From Photobacterium arenosum (GTDB lineage: Bacteria > Pseudomonadota > Gammaproteobacteria > Enterobacterales > Vibrionaceae), in NCBI RefSeq assembly GCF_014841115.1, contig NZ_JACYTP010000011.1, forward strand, positions 62,001 through 126,000: DNA of 64,000 bases, given 5' to 3'. The notes under the pieces are model-generated. The model did not search any database and had not been told where the DNA came from. It saw nothing but the letters and a program-made list of their open reading frames with translations. The position numbers and the translations under genes were made by a program. How positions within the stretch are numbered: position 1 is the stretch's first letter; each line of letters opens with the position of its first letter. This document shows positions 8,756-18,192 of this stretch, piece by piece.

Positions 8756-10007
8756 GTTTAGCCTCAAGATACGTCAGTACTGGTGATAACTTGGCATCCC
8801 AGCTGAAATTGTCTTCAATCCACTGTCTTGACAGTGTGGCCGCACGTACTGGGCGAGCTAATTGTTCGCATACCCAGTCGGTGACATCCTGTGGTTCTTC
8901 TGCTACATACAGTGTCTGTTCCGCTACGTTGTCCGCCATTACGCTGTCCTTGGCAGGGTAATTGCCCGGGTAGTGCTCAAGCCCTTCCATACCCTGTGGT
9001 GTGGTAAGAACCGGTTTTTCCATCGCCATCGCTTCCAGTATTTTGTTCTGGATACCACGTGCGATTTGCATTGGCGCGATGGCGGCTTTGGCATGCAACA
9101 GATACGGACGCACATCATCAACCCGGCCGGTAACAACTATGCCGGGCAGTCGGCTCAGCGCCCTGACGCTGGCCGAAGGCGATGAACCGACGATATAAAA
9201 CTTACCGTAAGGGTGTTCTTTTAGAACCTTCGGCCAGACTTTGCGGGCAAACCAGGTGACGGCATCCACATTGGCCCAATAGTCCATGGCGCCGGTAAAA
9301 ACCACATAATTATCGTGCTGCAGCGGATGTTCGGTCACAGGGCTGAAATCGGCCTGCGGAGAGAAATAGCGGCTGTCTATGCCGTTTTCCAGCGTATGAA
9401 TTTTATTTTGTAAGGCGGGTTCAACCATGGCCGCAAACGACTGCCGCTCTGTTTCAGTGACAAAGCAGCTGACATCAAAATCGGCACAGATCGCTTTTTC
9501 AAACTTTGCGAGTGTCCGGTACTCACGCTGGTACAGATAACTGGCAACACCTTGTTTTTTCTGAGCATACTGGCGCCATTTTTCTGAATCCACATCCACG
9601 AAATGCATGACTTTGTGCAGCGAGGGACGTGTATTGAGCAGGTACTGAGCCATGCTGCTGGAGAACACCAGGGCACGCTCAATGGGATGCTGATTCAGGG
9701 TGTGATTCACCCAGTCGGTCATTGCCGGATGAGAGTAATAGGGCAGCGTAATGGGCTGTCCTTTATACAAAGCCTGTAAGCCTTTGAGGCGGGCCAACGC
9801 CGGATGAAGCGTAATGAAACATACATCCCGGCAAAGCGCTTCTACCTTGTGACGATACTGTTGATCATGCCTATCGTCGATAAAACAACCCAGATAGACA
9901 TCAAAGTGCTGACTGAGAAATTTCAGTAAATGGTAGCTGGCAATTTTATCGCCTTTGTTGGGTGGATATGGAATTCGGTGACAAAGATATAGCACTGCTG
10001 GTTTCAT
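8748..10007 (-). CDS. XrtA/PEP-CTERM system sugar transferase (TIGR03087 type)
   Basis: 419-residue GT-B glycosyltransferase. The N-terminus MKPAVLYLCHRIPYPPNKGDK is diagnostic of the exosortase-system sugar transferase family. The C-terminal half has FTGAMDYWANVDAVTWF and KILEAMAMEKPVLTT for donor binding. I chose ATG 10007 rather than the upstream in-frame start at 10076, because the residues before MKPAV are not conserved-looking and AGGA precedes this ATG. It lies 19 bases downstream of the FemAB-like gene and overlaps xrtA. It should act on the cytoplasmic side in repeat-unit assembly. Confidence 0.88.
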   Translation of the reverse strand: MKPAVLYLCHRIPYPPNKGDKIASYHLLKFLSQHFDVYLGCFIDDRHDQQYRHKVEALCRDVCFITLHPALARLKGLQALYKGQPITLPYYSHPAMTDWVNHTLNQHPIERALVFSSSMAQYLLNTRPSLHKVMHFVDVDSEKWRQYAQKKQGVASYLYQREYRTLAKFEKAICADFDVSCFVTETERQSFAAMVEPALQNKIHTLENGIDSRYFSPQADFSPVTEHPLQHDNYVVFTGAMDYWANVDAVTWFARKVWPKVLKEHPYGKFYIVGSSPSASVRALSRLPGIVVTGRVDDVRPYLLHAKAAIAPMQIARGIQNKILEAMAMEKPVLTTPQGMEGLEHYPGNYPAKDSVMADNVAEQTLYVAEEPQDVTDWVCEQLARPVRAATLSRQWIEDNFSWDAKLSPVLTYLEAKHV

Positions 10008-10026
10008 TGTCCTGCTCCATTGTCGC

Positions 10027-11070
10027 TTAGCCAAGGTACTTCGAGATACGTGGTCCGATAAGCTTGCTGATGCCAACAGGCATACTCTGCCAGGCTTTTA
10101 TGAAATAACGATATTTCGGGTTACTGGGCGACAGATTGGGGGGCCGCTTTGCTTTCACCAGCGCGATACGGTAGTGCAGCGGCTGCTCTTCCATGCCCCA
10201 GTGCTTTTTATAGTGGTAGGCGCCTGAGTCAATTTTACTTCTGCCAAAGTCAAACACTTCAGCCCCTTTAGATCGGGCAAGCAGCATCAGCTGGTAGTAC
10301 ATAAAGTCGTTACTTTTTAATTCTCTTGCGGCCTGCGTTCCGCCGCCGTAGTAGGGAAGCACCTGGTTTTTATAGTAAAAACTCAGCACCCCGGAAACAG
10401 GAAGCCCGTCAGCATCACGGATAACCAGCGTGTTACAGCGCTGGCCGAAGGTGTGCTGCAGCTTGTTAAACAGCGCGGGATGAAACACAGGCGTACCGAG
10501 GTTTCTGACACTCTCTGCGTAAAGATCAAAACATAAGTCCGGGTTATCTTTGTCGTCCCAGCTCAGTTTGTTGTTTATCGCATGGCGGATAACAGCCCTT
10601 TGTTTGCGCTTGATGCCAGAGAGAATGGCCTCCGGGTTGTCGGCCAGCGTGTTCCTGAAAGTGGCATGGTGGCAATGACGAAACCAAGTTGTATCACAAG
10701 GTTTTTCATCGCGATCCCGCAACTCAATATAATCAACCTCAAGTGAGCAACCCAGCTCGAAGGCCGCCGTTTCTAATAGGTATCTGATGTTTTCATCATC
10801 CGATAGCACGCCGCCATAAACACAGAAAGGGGTTGAAATCAGCGCATGACCAAACAGAGCGCTTTTTTGCTCGAATAACGGCAACACCCCAACCAATTTT
10901 TCGTGTTGTTGTGCCAGCAAATAGTGCGGTTGATGACCGAACACTTCTTCGATGACATCCAGCCAGCCGGTTAAATGAAAAAAGCTGCCATCCTGGTGCG
11001 CATCAACGTAGTGGTCCCAGGCTATGTAGTCGTTCCGGTTCAGCTTGCGGATCGTCAATTCCTGTTTCAT
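10027..11070 (-). CDS. FemAB family XrtA/PEP-CTERM-associated protein (TIGR03019 type)
   Basis: 347-residue protein of the GNAT/FemAB superfamily, with motifs such as DGSFFHLTGW near the N-terminus and YYKNQVLPYYGGG...FMYYQLMLLARSKGAEVFDFGRSK near the C-terminus. FemAB proteins transfer aminoacyl groups. In exosortase loci the acceptor is unknown but presumed to be the polysaccharide or its lipid carrier. ATGs at 11070, 11076 and 11082 are all in frame; 11070 gives the family-like MKQELTIRKL start. The gene overlaps the upstream deacetylase by about 68 bases, which is unusual. Confidence 0.85.
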   Translation of the reverse strand: MKQELTIRKLNRNDYIAWDHYVDAHQDGSFFHLTGWLDVIEEVFGHQPHYLLAQQHEKLVGVLPLFEQKSALFGHALISTPFCVYGGVLSDDENIRYLLETAAFELGCSLEVDYIELRDRDEKPCDTTWFRHCHHATFRNTLADNPEAILSGIKRKQRAVIRHAINNKLSWDDKDNPDLCFDLYAESVRNLGTPVFHPALFNKLQHTFGQRCNTLVIRDADGLPVSGVLSFYYKNQVLPYYGGGTQAARELKSNDFMYYQLMLLARSKGAEVFDFGRSKIDSGAYHYKKHWGMEEQPLHYRIALVKAKRPPNLSPSNPKYRYFIKAWQSMPVGISKLIGPRISKYLG

Positions 11071-11938
11071 CGTCATGTCCATTCAGTTGATAGGCCTGGC
11101 TGACAGTGCTCCACTGAAAATCCTGCAGCAAATGGTGAAGCCGTGTTGTCATTTGTTCAAGGTTGAGATAATGCCGGAAGCGCGATTTGAATGATGCCTG
11201 AGTCATTCGGGGCTGCTGCGCATCAATTTCCCAAGGATGAAAATAAAAACAGAACGGTTGCTGGTATTGTTCAGTAAAACGCCGGATAAGGTGTTTACTG
11301 ATTGCATAAGGATACAGCCGGAAATAACCACCACCACCGATTGGCAGATTGGTGCCGAATGCCTGATAGGTTGGAATGGGTATTTCAACCAAACCTTCAT
11401 TTCGCTGATGAAGAAAGCGTGGCCAGTCAGGGTTGCCATAATGATCGTGCCTGACAGGGTATGTGCTGCTGCTGAAAGTAAAACCAAGGCGATGAAGAAT
11501 ATCGAATGCCCACAGATTAGTGTCGTCAATTGAAAAGCTGGGCGCCCGGTAACCATTGATATATTTACCGGAGAGGTCTTCTATCAAAAACTTACTGCGG
11601 CTGACATCCTGGAAAAATTCCTTCTCAGTTTGCTGGTTTGCCTTTACATGATGATAACCATGGCATGCCAGCTCATGACCTTGATCTGCAATGGCTTTTA
11701 TCAGGGAAGGGCAAGCGTCAGCCACCCAGCCGAGTATAAAAAAGGTCGCTTTAACATCATGTTCAGCGAAAATATCCATTATTTTTCTGGTGTTGTAGTC
11801 TACACGCAATGGATAAGATTTCCCCCATTGTTCTTGCTTAATAATGGATGAAAAGGCAGAAACGTGAAAATAATCTTCGACATCAACAGTCATTGCATTG
11901 ACGAATGAACGGCGAACAGGAGAGTGAGTTTCTTTCAT
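11003..11938 (-). CDS. Polysaccharide deacetylase, XrtA-associated (TIGR03006/DUF3473 type)
   Basis: 311-residue NodB-fold carbohydrate esterase 4. Visible motifs are TVDVEDYFH (metal-binding Asp), HELACHGYHH (HxxxH metal ligands), RAPSFS and a C-terminal FYFHPWEID motif typical of the DUF3473 extension. It is expected to remove N-acetyl groups from the exopolysaccharide or its precursor. The start at 11938 (MKETHSP) is one base away from the stop of the upstream priming transferase, so the genes are coupled. The 3' end runs about 68 bases into the FemAB-like gene in another frame. Confidence 0.9.
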   Translation of the reverse strand: MKETHSPVRRSFVNAMTVDVEDYFHVSAFSSIIKQEQWGKSYPLRVDYNTRKIMDIFAEHDVKATFFILGWVADACPSLIKAIADQGHELACHGYHHVKANQQTEKEFFQDVSRSKFLIEDLSGKYINGYRAPSFSIDDTNLWAFDILHRLGFTFSSSTYPVRHDHYGNPDWPRFLHQRNEGLVEIPIPTYQAFGTNLPIGGGGYFRLYPYAISKHLIRRFTEQYQQPFCFYFHPWEIDAQQPRMTQASFKSRFRHYLNLEQMTTRLHHLLQDFQWSTVSQAYQLNGHDDETGIDDPQAEPERLHSLGPLR

Positions 11939-11939
11939 G

Positions 11940-13340
11940 TCATCGCCCCTTACCAAACAGTACTATTTCAGAGGTTCTGATCAGTATCAATATATCGAGT
12001 ATTACGCTTTTATGTTTTATGTAATAGAGATCGAACTTAAGCTTCTCAATGGTATCTTCGATATTATCACCATAGGGGTATTTTAACTGGGCCCAGCCTG
12101 TTAACCCGGGTTTTACATATAAGCGATGATTATAATAGGGAATTTGCCGTTCAAATTGGCTGGAGAAACTCGGACGTTCAGGACGAGGGCCAACAAAGTT
12201 CATATCGCCTTTAAGAATGTTGATCAACTGAGGAAGCTCATCCAGTCGGTATTTCCTGATAACATTGCCAACTCGCGTGATGCGGGGATCCTGACGGCTG
12301 GCCATTTGTTCACCTTGCGACTCGGCGTCAATTTTCATACTGCGAAATTTGTAGATTGAGAAGCGCTTCCCTTTCAGCCCGACTCGCTCTTGAGAATAAA
12401 GTACCGGGGCGCGGAAACCGTCTTCCCATTTGATCATCACGACGATGGCAATCAGTATGGGCCAGGTGATTAGTAACAGCAGCATGGCAATGGCACAATT
12501 AAACAGCCAGTACAGACTTCGCCCAATCTTGTTGCCGGTTGCATGAGGGTTGAAGATCACCCAGGACGGATGAATATGGCTGACGGCGACTTGCCCGGTT
12601 TCCCGCTCAATAAAATCAATGATATCTATGACTTGCACCCCTTCCATTTTGCACAGGAAAAGACTGTCGGTGGGCAGGTTACCCCGGCGCTCATCAGCTG
12701 CAATAATGATTTCTTTGATATGGTTGGATTGCACGAAGGCTTCCAGCGAGTCCGAAATATCAAGAACGGGTGCCACATTTGATTTTTCGCGATTATCGCC
12801 AGGCATAGGCACATAGCCTGTCAGTTCGACATGAACCCGGTCAGATTGTCGTCTCATGCAACGATTGATAAGGCTGGCCCGTTCTCCTGCACCCAGGATG
12901 AGCACTTTGAGCCTGCCAAGCATCTGATAGCGGGAACGGATAGCGATAAAGCGTACGATCATCAGGCCCACTAGCGCACTGCCATACATCCACTCACGGG
13001 TAAAACCGGCTGGAAAAGGCTGGGGAGTGATCAGGTACAGGCTGGTGGACAGCATGTACGCCAAACTAATGGCTACCAATATTCTGACTGTGATGCCGCT
13101 ATATGACTCTCTGAGTTTTTCATTGTAAAGCCCAACAGCTAGCAGAGCCAATTGAATAGGAAGTGTATAATAAATGAGATTAAGTACATTTATTATGATC
13201 CCTGGATGCGATAAATACTCCGGATTGAAATAAAAAAGAAATAGCTGAGTCCCTGCAAAATTGCCCGAAAGCATTAATATATCTGCAAAAATAAGCACAG
13301 CGTTGCTTAAATTTAAATCGTGAAATCTTGAGTAAGTCAT
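11940..13340 (-). CDS. Undecaprenyl-phosphate sugar-phosphate (priming) transferase, XrtA-associated (TIGR03013 type)
   Basis: 466-residue polyisoprenyl-phosphate hexose-1-phosphate transferase (WcaJ/EpsB type). It has four or five N-terminal helices, a CoA-binding-like central domain (LKVLILGAGERASL), one further helix and the C-terminal bacterial sugar transferase domain: YSQERVGLKGKRFSIYKFRSM, RVGNVIRKYRLDELPQLINIL and FVGPRPERP. It starts each repeat unit on the lipid carrier. I chose ATG 13340 (MTYSRFHDL), preceded by AAGGGTG; an in-frame start at 13418 would add 26 unlikely residues. It is the first gene of the minus-strand EPS operon. Confidence 0.9.
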   Translation of the reverse strand: MTYSRFHDLNLSNAVLIFADILMLSGNFAGTQLFLFYFNPEYLSHPGIIINVLNLIYYTLPIQLALLAVGLYNEKLRESYSGITVRILVAISLAYMLSTSLYLITPQPFPAGFTREWMYGSALVGLMIVRFIAIRSRYQMLGRLKVLILGAGERASLINRCMRRQSDRVHVELTGYVPMPGDNREKSNVAPVLDISDSLEAFVQSNHIKEIIIAADERRGNLPTDSLFLCKMEGVQVIDIIDFIERETGQVAVSHIHPSWVIFNPHATGNKIGRSLYWLFNCAIAMLLLLITWPILIAIVVMIKWEDGFRAPVLYSQERVGLKGKRFSIYKFRSMKIDAESQGEQMASRQDPRITRVGNVIRKYRLDELPQLINILKGDMNFVGPRPERPSFSSQFERQIPYYNHRLYVKPGLTGWAQLKYPYGDNIEDTIEKLKFDLYYIKHKSVILDILILIRTSEIVLFGKGR

Positions 13341-13550
13341 AATCACCCTTGTCCCAGGTGTAAATAAATAAAGTGCCCCTTCCTGTATTGAGTATCGGCA
13401 AGCATAAAAAATCTGCAAAATAAAAAAATCATATATAGTTAAATTAGTTCAATGACGTTTTTGCCTGCAGTAATTGCAACTTAGTTGGACGCTTCTGAAC
13501 CTTGGAAAAGGTATGTGAGACACGGACTTATACGCAGGATGGATGCTGAT
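13341..13550. promoter_or_regulatory. Divergent control region of the XrtA exopolysaccharide operons
   Basis: About 210 bp separate the minus-strand priming transferase from the plus-strand export lipoprotein gene. The stretch is AT-rich, especially around 13400-13450, and must hold promoters for both operons. PrsR, encoded nearby, is a sigma-54 activator, so a -24/-12 promoter is expected. I found no convincing TGGCAC-N5-TTGC match by eye. Confidence 0.5.
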
Positions 13551-14195
13551 ATGACAAGAAGTGGTCACCTATTGAAGTTAACCTGTTTGACGGCTGCCGC
13601 TATGGTGCTAGTGACTGGCTGTACGTCAAATTCGTTGCCCTCTTTACCCAAGGCTACCCCTCAGCCTTCTTTGACAAAAAATATCAATCAATACAAATAC
13701 CTGATAGGCCCAGGAGATACCCTCAACATTTTTGTCTGGGGAAATCCTGAAATATCCGGTGCTTATATTGTCCGTCCGGACGGCATGTTAACAACATCTC
13801 TGGTGGACGATATTCCTGCATCGGGGCGTACGCCGACTGAGCTGGCTGGCAGTATTGAGGCCCGCTTGGCGGAATATGTCCGGGATCCCATTGTCAGCGT
13901 GATCGTACAAGGTTTTGTCGGGCCTTACAGTGAACAGGTGCGGGTAATTGGGGAAGCTCAACAACCCATGGCCATTAACTACCGGGAAAACATGACGTTA
14001 CTGGATGTGATGGTTGCCGTTGGCGGACTAACGGATTTCGCAGACGGCAATGATGCTCGTTTGATCCGCGTGGTTAATGGCCAGCAAAGGGCCTATGGAC
14101 TGAATCTGGGAAATCTGCTGCGTGATGGTGAGATTGGGGACAACGTAGACATACTCCCTGGTGACATCATTATTATTCCGGAAGCCTGGTTCTAA
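13551..14195 (+). CDS. Polysaccharide export lipoprotein, Wza-like (TIGR03027 type)
   Basis: 214-residue outer-membrane export protein. A lipoprotein signal ends in LVTGC (Cys24), followed by a Poly_export domain (YLIGPGDTLNIFVWGNPEISG) and a SLBB-like domain (VRVIGEAQQPMAINYRENMTLLDVMVAVGGLTDF). It forms the outer-membrane channel for exopolysaccharide. ATG 13551 is chosen because AGGATGG lies 8 bases upstream and the encoded signal peptide starts cleanly; in-frame starts at 13485 and 13539 are less suitable. It is followed after 11 bases by the chain-length regulator. Confidence 0.9.
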   Translation: MTRSGHLLKLTCLTAAAMVLVTGCTSNSLPSLPKATPQPSLTKNINQYKYLIGPGDTLNIFVWGNPEISGAYIVRPDGMLTTSLVDDIPASGRTPTELAGSIEARLAEYVRDPIVSVIVQGFVGPYSEQVRVIGEAQQPMAINYRENMTLLDVMVAVGGLTDFADGNDARLIRVVNGQQRAYGLNLGNLLRDGEIGDNVDILPGDIIIIPEAWF

Positions 14196-14206
14196 TTGGA
14201 GGTTAC

Positions 14207-15763
14207 ATGCAGGAACAATTTCAGAACCTGATTGAGTATCTGCACAGTGTGTGGCTACGCCGCAAGTGGATCATCATAGCCACCTGGGTAATCTGCCCCC
14301 TTGGGTGGGCTGTGGTCACAATCTGGCCAAACCAATACACAGTTGAAGCCAGAGTGTATGCGGACACACGGTCGATACTGCAACCTCTGCTGAAAGGCCT
14401 GGCGATACCGAATGATTCGAATCAGGAATTGAGTCTGATGGTGAAAACCCTGCTGAGCCGGCAGAATCTGGAAACCATTGCCCGCTATACCGATGCAGAT
14501 CTAAAAGCCACCACCAATGAGGAATATGAAGATATTCTTGCTGAATTGAAGGAAAACATTGAGATCAAATCCGCAGGCAGAGAAAACCTGTTCAGTATCA
14601 GCTACAGCGGTACCGATCCGGTTTATGTCAAAAATGTCGTGCAGTCGGCTTTGGATGTATTTGTTGAAAATACCTTAGGTAAAAACCGGCAGGATACGGA
14701 TAAAGCCAGTGCGTTCATTGCGCGTCAGTTATCTGACTATGAAAAGCGGCTGGCAGATGCTGAGCTAAAGCTGGCTGAATTCAAACGCGAGCATGCCGGC
14801 TACTTACCCAGTTCCGAAATGGGTTTCAGAGGCCAGCTGGATGCAGTGAATGGCGATATTGAAGACACCCAGCTTGAGCTGCAGGAAAGCCGGACGCAAC
14901 TGGAAACGGCCAAGCGCAAGCTGAACGAGGAAATGGCACTGGCGGCCAAAAATCAGGGGGCAATACGCACCGAATATGATGACAGACTGGATGCGCTTCA
15001 GGTCAGGCTGGATGGCCTGTTATTCCGCTTTACTGACAAACATCCGGATGTGAAAGAAACCAAGCGTCAGATCGCTGAACTGGAACGGCAAAAGCGTGAA
15101 TGGCTGGCGCTGTCGACGGATGATGGCAACAGTGATTTCAGAAGCACTGAGTTTTTTCAGAATCTGAAATTGCTGATCAGTCAGTTAGAGAATGAAGTTG
15201 CCTCGTTGCAGGTTCGCGAAAAAGCACAAACGGATAAAGCACTGTTCTTGCAAGACAAACTTGTGCGGATGCCAGATGTAGAGGCGCAACTTACAGGGTT
15301 AACCCGGAGTTACGACATTACCAAAAACAAATTTGAAGAGCTGCTATCTCGCCGTGAATCTGCGCTGATATCCCAGAAAGTGGGCGCGGCTTCGGATGAT
15401 ATTACTTTCAGGGTTGTCGATCCTCCGCGAGCCCCGCTGAAGCCATCCGGGCCAATTCGTCCATTGTTTTTGGTCTTGGTACTGATTGCAGGTTTGGGGG
15501 TGGGGGTTGCACTGGCTTTCCTGACCAGCCAGCTCTATCCGGTTGCCACCTCTGCCAACCAATTGTATCAGCTGACAGGATTACCCGTGCTGGGCGGTGT
15601 TTCACCGACAGAGCAATCCGGCCTTGCCGCTGTTGCACGTAAAGAAAAATGGCGTTTTGTCTGGGTGAGTACCGCACTTGTCGTGTGTTTCCTGGGTTTC
15701 ATGGCGTTGAATGTCGTGACTTCAATTCATACGCTAATCATGCAGGAGATGGGTTGGATATGA
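14207..15763 (+). CDS. XrtA system polysaccharide chain-length determinant, Wzz-like (TIGR03007 type)
   Basis: 518-residue inner-membrane co-polymerase. It has an N-terminal Wzz segment with a helix at about residues 20-42, a long coiled-coil-rich periplasmic region (about 160-370), the GNVR-like stretch VDPPRAPLKPSGPIRP near residue 410, a second helix just after it and an extra C-terminal helix near 490. It controls polymer length and works with the tyrosine autokinase encoded next. The start has TTGGAGG at good spacing. The stop overlaps the autokinase ATG (ATGA), indicating translational coupling. Confidence 0.9.
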   Translation: MQEQFQNLIEYLHSVWLRRKWIIIATWVICPLGWAVVTIWPNQYTVEARVYADTRSILQPLLKGLAIPNDSNQELSLMVKTLLSRQNLETIARYTDADLKATTNEEYEDILAELKENIEIKSAGRENLFSISYSGTDPVYVKNVVQSALDVFVENTLGKNRQDTDKASAFIARQLSDYEKRLADAELKLAEFKREHAGYLPSSEMGFRGQLDAVNGDIEDTQLELQESRTQLETAKRKLNEEMALAAKNQGAIRTEYDDRLDALQVRLDGLLFRFTDKHPDVKETKRQIAELERQKREWLALSTDDGNSDFRSTEFFQNLKLLISQLENEVASLQVREKAQTDKALFLQDKLVRMPDVEAQLTGLTRSYDITKNKFEELLSRRESALISQKVGAASDDITFRVVDPPRAPLKPSGPIRPLFLVLVLIAGLGVGVALAFLTSQLYPVATSANQLYQLTGLPVLGGVSPTEQSGLAAVARKEKWRFVWVSTALVVCFLGFMALNVVTSIHTLIMQEMGWI

Positions 15764-16761
15764 GTATTATTCAAAAGGCGATGGAGAAAAAGTCGGCCAG
15801 TCTGAGCAAAAAAACGGTGAAGTCGTCATCAGATAATGACATGCCTCAGAGTTCAGAGCTGCTGTCTGGTCAGTCAGTCATTCAGGACTTGGTTCATGAA
15901 ACCGACTCCGCCAACATTCAGAGCCTGAGTCAGAACGTTGAACAGGAAGCTTTCTTTAAACCCGTTCATCAGCCTGTGATGTCAGACGGATTTCCGCAAG
16001 CCTGGCGGCGGCCGGCAACCATAGAGATAGATAGCGAACGGCTCAGAGATTTAGGCATGGTTTCGCATACGGATAAACAGGTCAATCCAGGCATCACCAA
16101 TGAGTTCAGGGCCATTAAACAGAAATTGTTCCACACTGCTTTCGGCAGCGGGGCTCAGTTTCAGCAAAGAGCCAATCTGTTGATGGTGACCAGTGTCTCG
16201 CCGCGGGAAGGCAAAACATTTACGGCTGTGAATCTGGCGTTGAGCATGGCATCCGAGAAAGACAAAACGGTATTGCTGGTTGATGCGAATGTGCTGAAAC
16301 CAGGGGTTAGTGACATGCTGGGCATACAGGCGCAGGCCGGACTGATTGATTTCTTGCAAGGGAGCGTTACTCACCTGTCAGAAATTATTTACCCCACGTC
16401 GATTCCCAATCTGCGCCTGATTCCTGCCGGCAAACCGCACCATCTGAGCAATGAGTTGCTGGCCAGTAACAAAATGGAAAAACTGATGAATGAACTGGCG
16501 CATCGGTATCCGGATCGTATGGTGATATTTGATTGCCCGCCACTGCTTGGCATAGTCGAAACCATGACCTTGTCTAAGTTATTGGGACAGGCACTAGTGG
16601 TGGTGGAGCAGGACAGATCAAGGTTGGACGATGTAGAAGTCGCGGTGTCTCAACTGAATAAGGATATGGCAATCGGATTTGTAATGAACAAAGCCGTGCG
16701 CAATGTATTTGGTCAATACAGACATGGACATGAGTATGGCGCTACAGAGGATCAATCCTAG
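15760..16761 (+). CDS. XrtA-associated tyrosine autokinase (TIGR03018 type)
   Basis: 333-residue cytoplasmic BY-kinase. Motifs: Walker A VSPREGKTFTAVNLAL, Walker A' VLLVDANVLKPG and Walker B MVIFDCPPLLG. Only two tyrosines lie in the short C-terminal tail (GQYRHGHEYG), so the tyrosine cluster is sparse compared with Wzc. It phosphorylates itself and regulates the Wzz-like partner. ATG 15760 is chosen because MSIIQKAMEKK is the usual family start; an in-frame frame extension upstream overlaps the Wzz gene. The 3' end overlaps the next gene. Confidence 0.9.
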   Translation: MSIIQKAMEKKSASLSKKTVKSSSDNDMPQSSELLSGQSVIQDLVHETDSANIQSLSQNVEQEAFFKPVHQPVMSDGFPQAWRRPATIEIDSERLRDLGMVSHTDKQVNPGITNEFRAIKQKLFHTAFGSGAQFQQRANLLMVTSVSPREGKTFTAVNLALSMASEKDKTVLLVDANVLKPGVSDMLGIQAQAGLIDFLQGSVTHLSEIIYPTSIPNLRLIPAGKPHHLSNELLASNKMEKLMNELAHRYPDRMVIFDCPPLLGIVETMTLSKLLGQALVVVEQDRSRLDDVEVAVSQLNKDMAIGFVMNKAVRNVFGQYRHGHEYGATEDQS

Positions 16762-18190
16762 TTTATATTTGCTGGGAAGCCTTTCACTGTTAGGGCAACC
16801 CAGTCAGGCGGCGGATGTGAAGTTAACGCCATACGCAGGAACAGAATTTACTTTTACAGACAACGTAGACAGAACCGCCAGCGAGACGCAAAGCAGTTTC
16901 ATTACTGAGCTGGATGCCGGCATCGAAGGCACCATAGAAGGTAGCCGGGGATTAATCAGCCTGGATTACGCACTGAGGTATCTGTATTACACCGAGGGCG
17001 AACAAAGCGATGAGTTGTATCAGGATTTAGACTTTATTGCATACAAAGGCCTGGGGCGTAGTGGGTTTCAGGTAGATGCCAGTGCATCTATCGATAACAT
17101 TGCCAGCGACATCGCCACCGATGCGAATGCCGATGTGATCAGCGGGGATACGATTCAGAGCAATGAAGCTGAAGTGGGTCTGAGCTACCAAACCAACCCG
17201 TTGAGCTCCATGGACTTGCGTTCGAGAGTTTATACCAACGTCATCAATAACGAGGACGACATAGGTAATTACACGGGCTGGGGCGGGAATATTATTTACG
17301 CCAATGGCCGTTCAGTACGGGATGCATTCTGGCGGCTAGGGGCTTTTTATGACTACCGTAAAGGCCGTGACGATGGCATTTCTACCGAATTTACCCGGCT
17401 GAATGAAATCATAGGGTTGCAGACCATCAGCGGATTCTCACCATTCTTGCGGCTGAATTATGAGAATTACGACGGTGTGACAGATTCCTCAGAGAATGAA
17501 ATTTTCAACTGGGGTGGGGGTGTGCGCTATTTTATAGACCGCTATTCCTACGGGGAAGTGAGTTACAACTTCTCAGAAGATGATGTGAACAGTGATTTTT
17601 GGGCCGGTGCGATCAACCTTAACCCAACAGACAAAACGCGCTTTTATTTTGAGTACGACAAACGAATAAAAGGGGACAGTTACGCCGCTGAAATCCGAAA
17701 TCGCACACGGCGTTGGACCAATACCCTGACTTACACGGAATCACCAGACAGCTATGAAAGGGATAGATTTGTCGATGGCGGGCGCATTGATGAAATCTAT
17801 CTGAGAAAAGAAGCACGCTGGCTGTCTGAACTGACGCTTCGTCGCACACTGTACAGCTTTTCTCTCTATCAGATAGACAGGGAAACGCTGGAGTCGTTGT
17901 CTGATCTGACAGACGACAACTCCCGGGGTGTCGAGTTGGATGTGGATCACCAGCTGTCCCGTGTGTTATCCGGCCACATTGGCTATGCCTATGAGCGTTA
18001 TGACTTTACGTATATTTCAACCGGTGATGAAAGTGATGATTATCATTCGTTCAGCCTGGACACGACGTATTTTTTCCGACCTGAGTTGTTCACTCAAACT
18101 GGGGTGGAATATTACACGCGTTCCTCGTCGGACTCGGAAAATGATTACGATGAAACCCGGATTTTCATCGATGTAAGGGTGGAGTTTTAG
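16736..18190 (+). CDS. PEP-CTERM system-associated outer-membrane beta-barrel protein (TIGR03016 type)
   Basis: About 484 residues. A signal peptide (hydrophobic segment ending ...GQPSQA) is followed by alternating beta-strand sequence rich in Tyr, Asp and Arg with a terminal aromatic strand ending DVRVEF, as expected for a beta-barrel. The family occurs only in exosortase A exopolysaccharide loci and is presumed to assist secretion through the outer membrane. Starts at 16724, 16730 and 16736 are possible; 16736 gives the most compact signal peptide. All overlap the autokinase gene. Codon use matches the locus. Confidence 0.85.
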   Translation: MALQRINPSLYLLGSLSLLGQPSQAADVKLTPYAGTEFTFTDNVDRTASETQSSFITELDAGIEGTIEGSRGLISLDYALRYLYYTEGEQSDELYQDLDFIAYKGLGRSGFQVDASASIDNIASDIATDANADVISGDTIQSNEAEVGLSYQTNPLSSMDLRSRVYTNVINNEDDIGNYTGWGGNIIYANGRSVRDAFWRLGAFYDYRKGRDDGISTEFTRLNEIIGLQTISGFSPFLRLNYENYDGVTDSSENEIFNWGGGVRYFIDRYSYGEVSYNFSEDDVNSDFWAGAINLNPTDKTRFYFEYDKRIKGDSYAAEIRNRTRRWTNTLTYTESPDSYERDRFVDGGRIDEIYLRKEARWLSELTLRRTLYSFSLYQIDRETLESLSDLTDDNSRGVELDVDHQLSRVLSGHIGYAYERYDFTYISTGDESDDYHSFSLDTTYFFRPELFTQTGVEYYTRSSSDSENDYDETRIFIDVRVEF

Positions 18191-18192
18191 CT

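Noticed and set aside
13341-13550. Sigma-54 promoter for the EPS operons
   Set aside because: Expected because of PrsR, but no GG-N10-GC pair of acceptable quality was found; the best candidates lacked the -12 GC.
15649-15759. Upstream extension of the tyrosine autokinase
   Set aside because: It overlaps the chain-length regulator and the family starts at MSIIQKAM.
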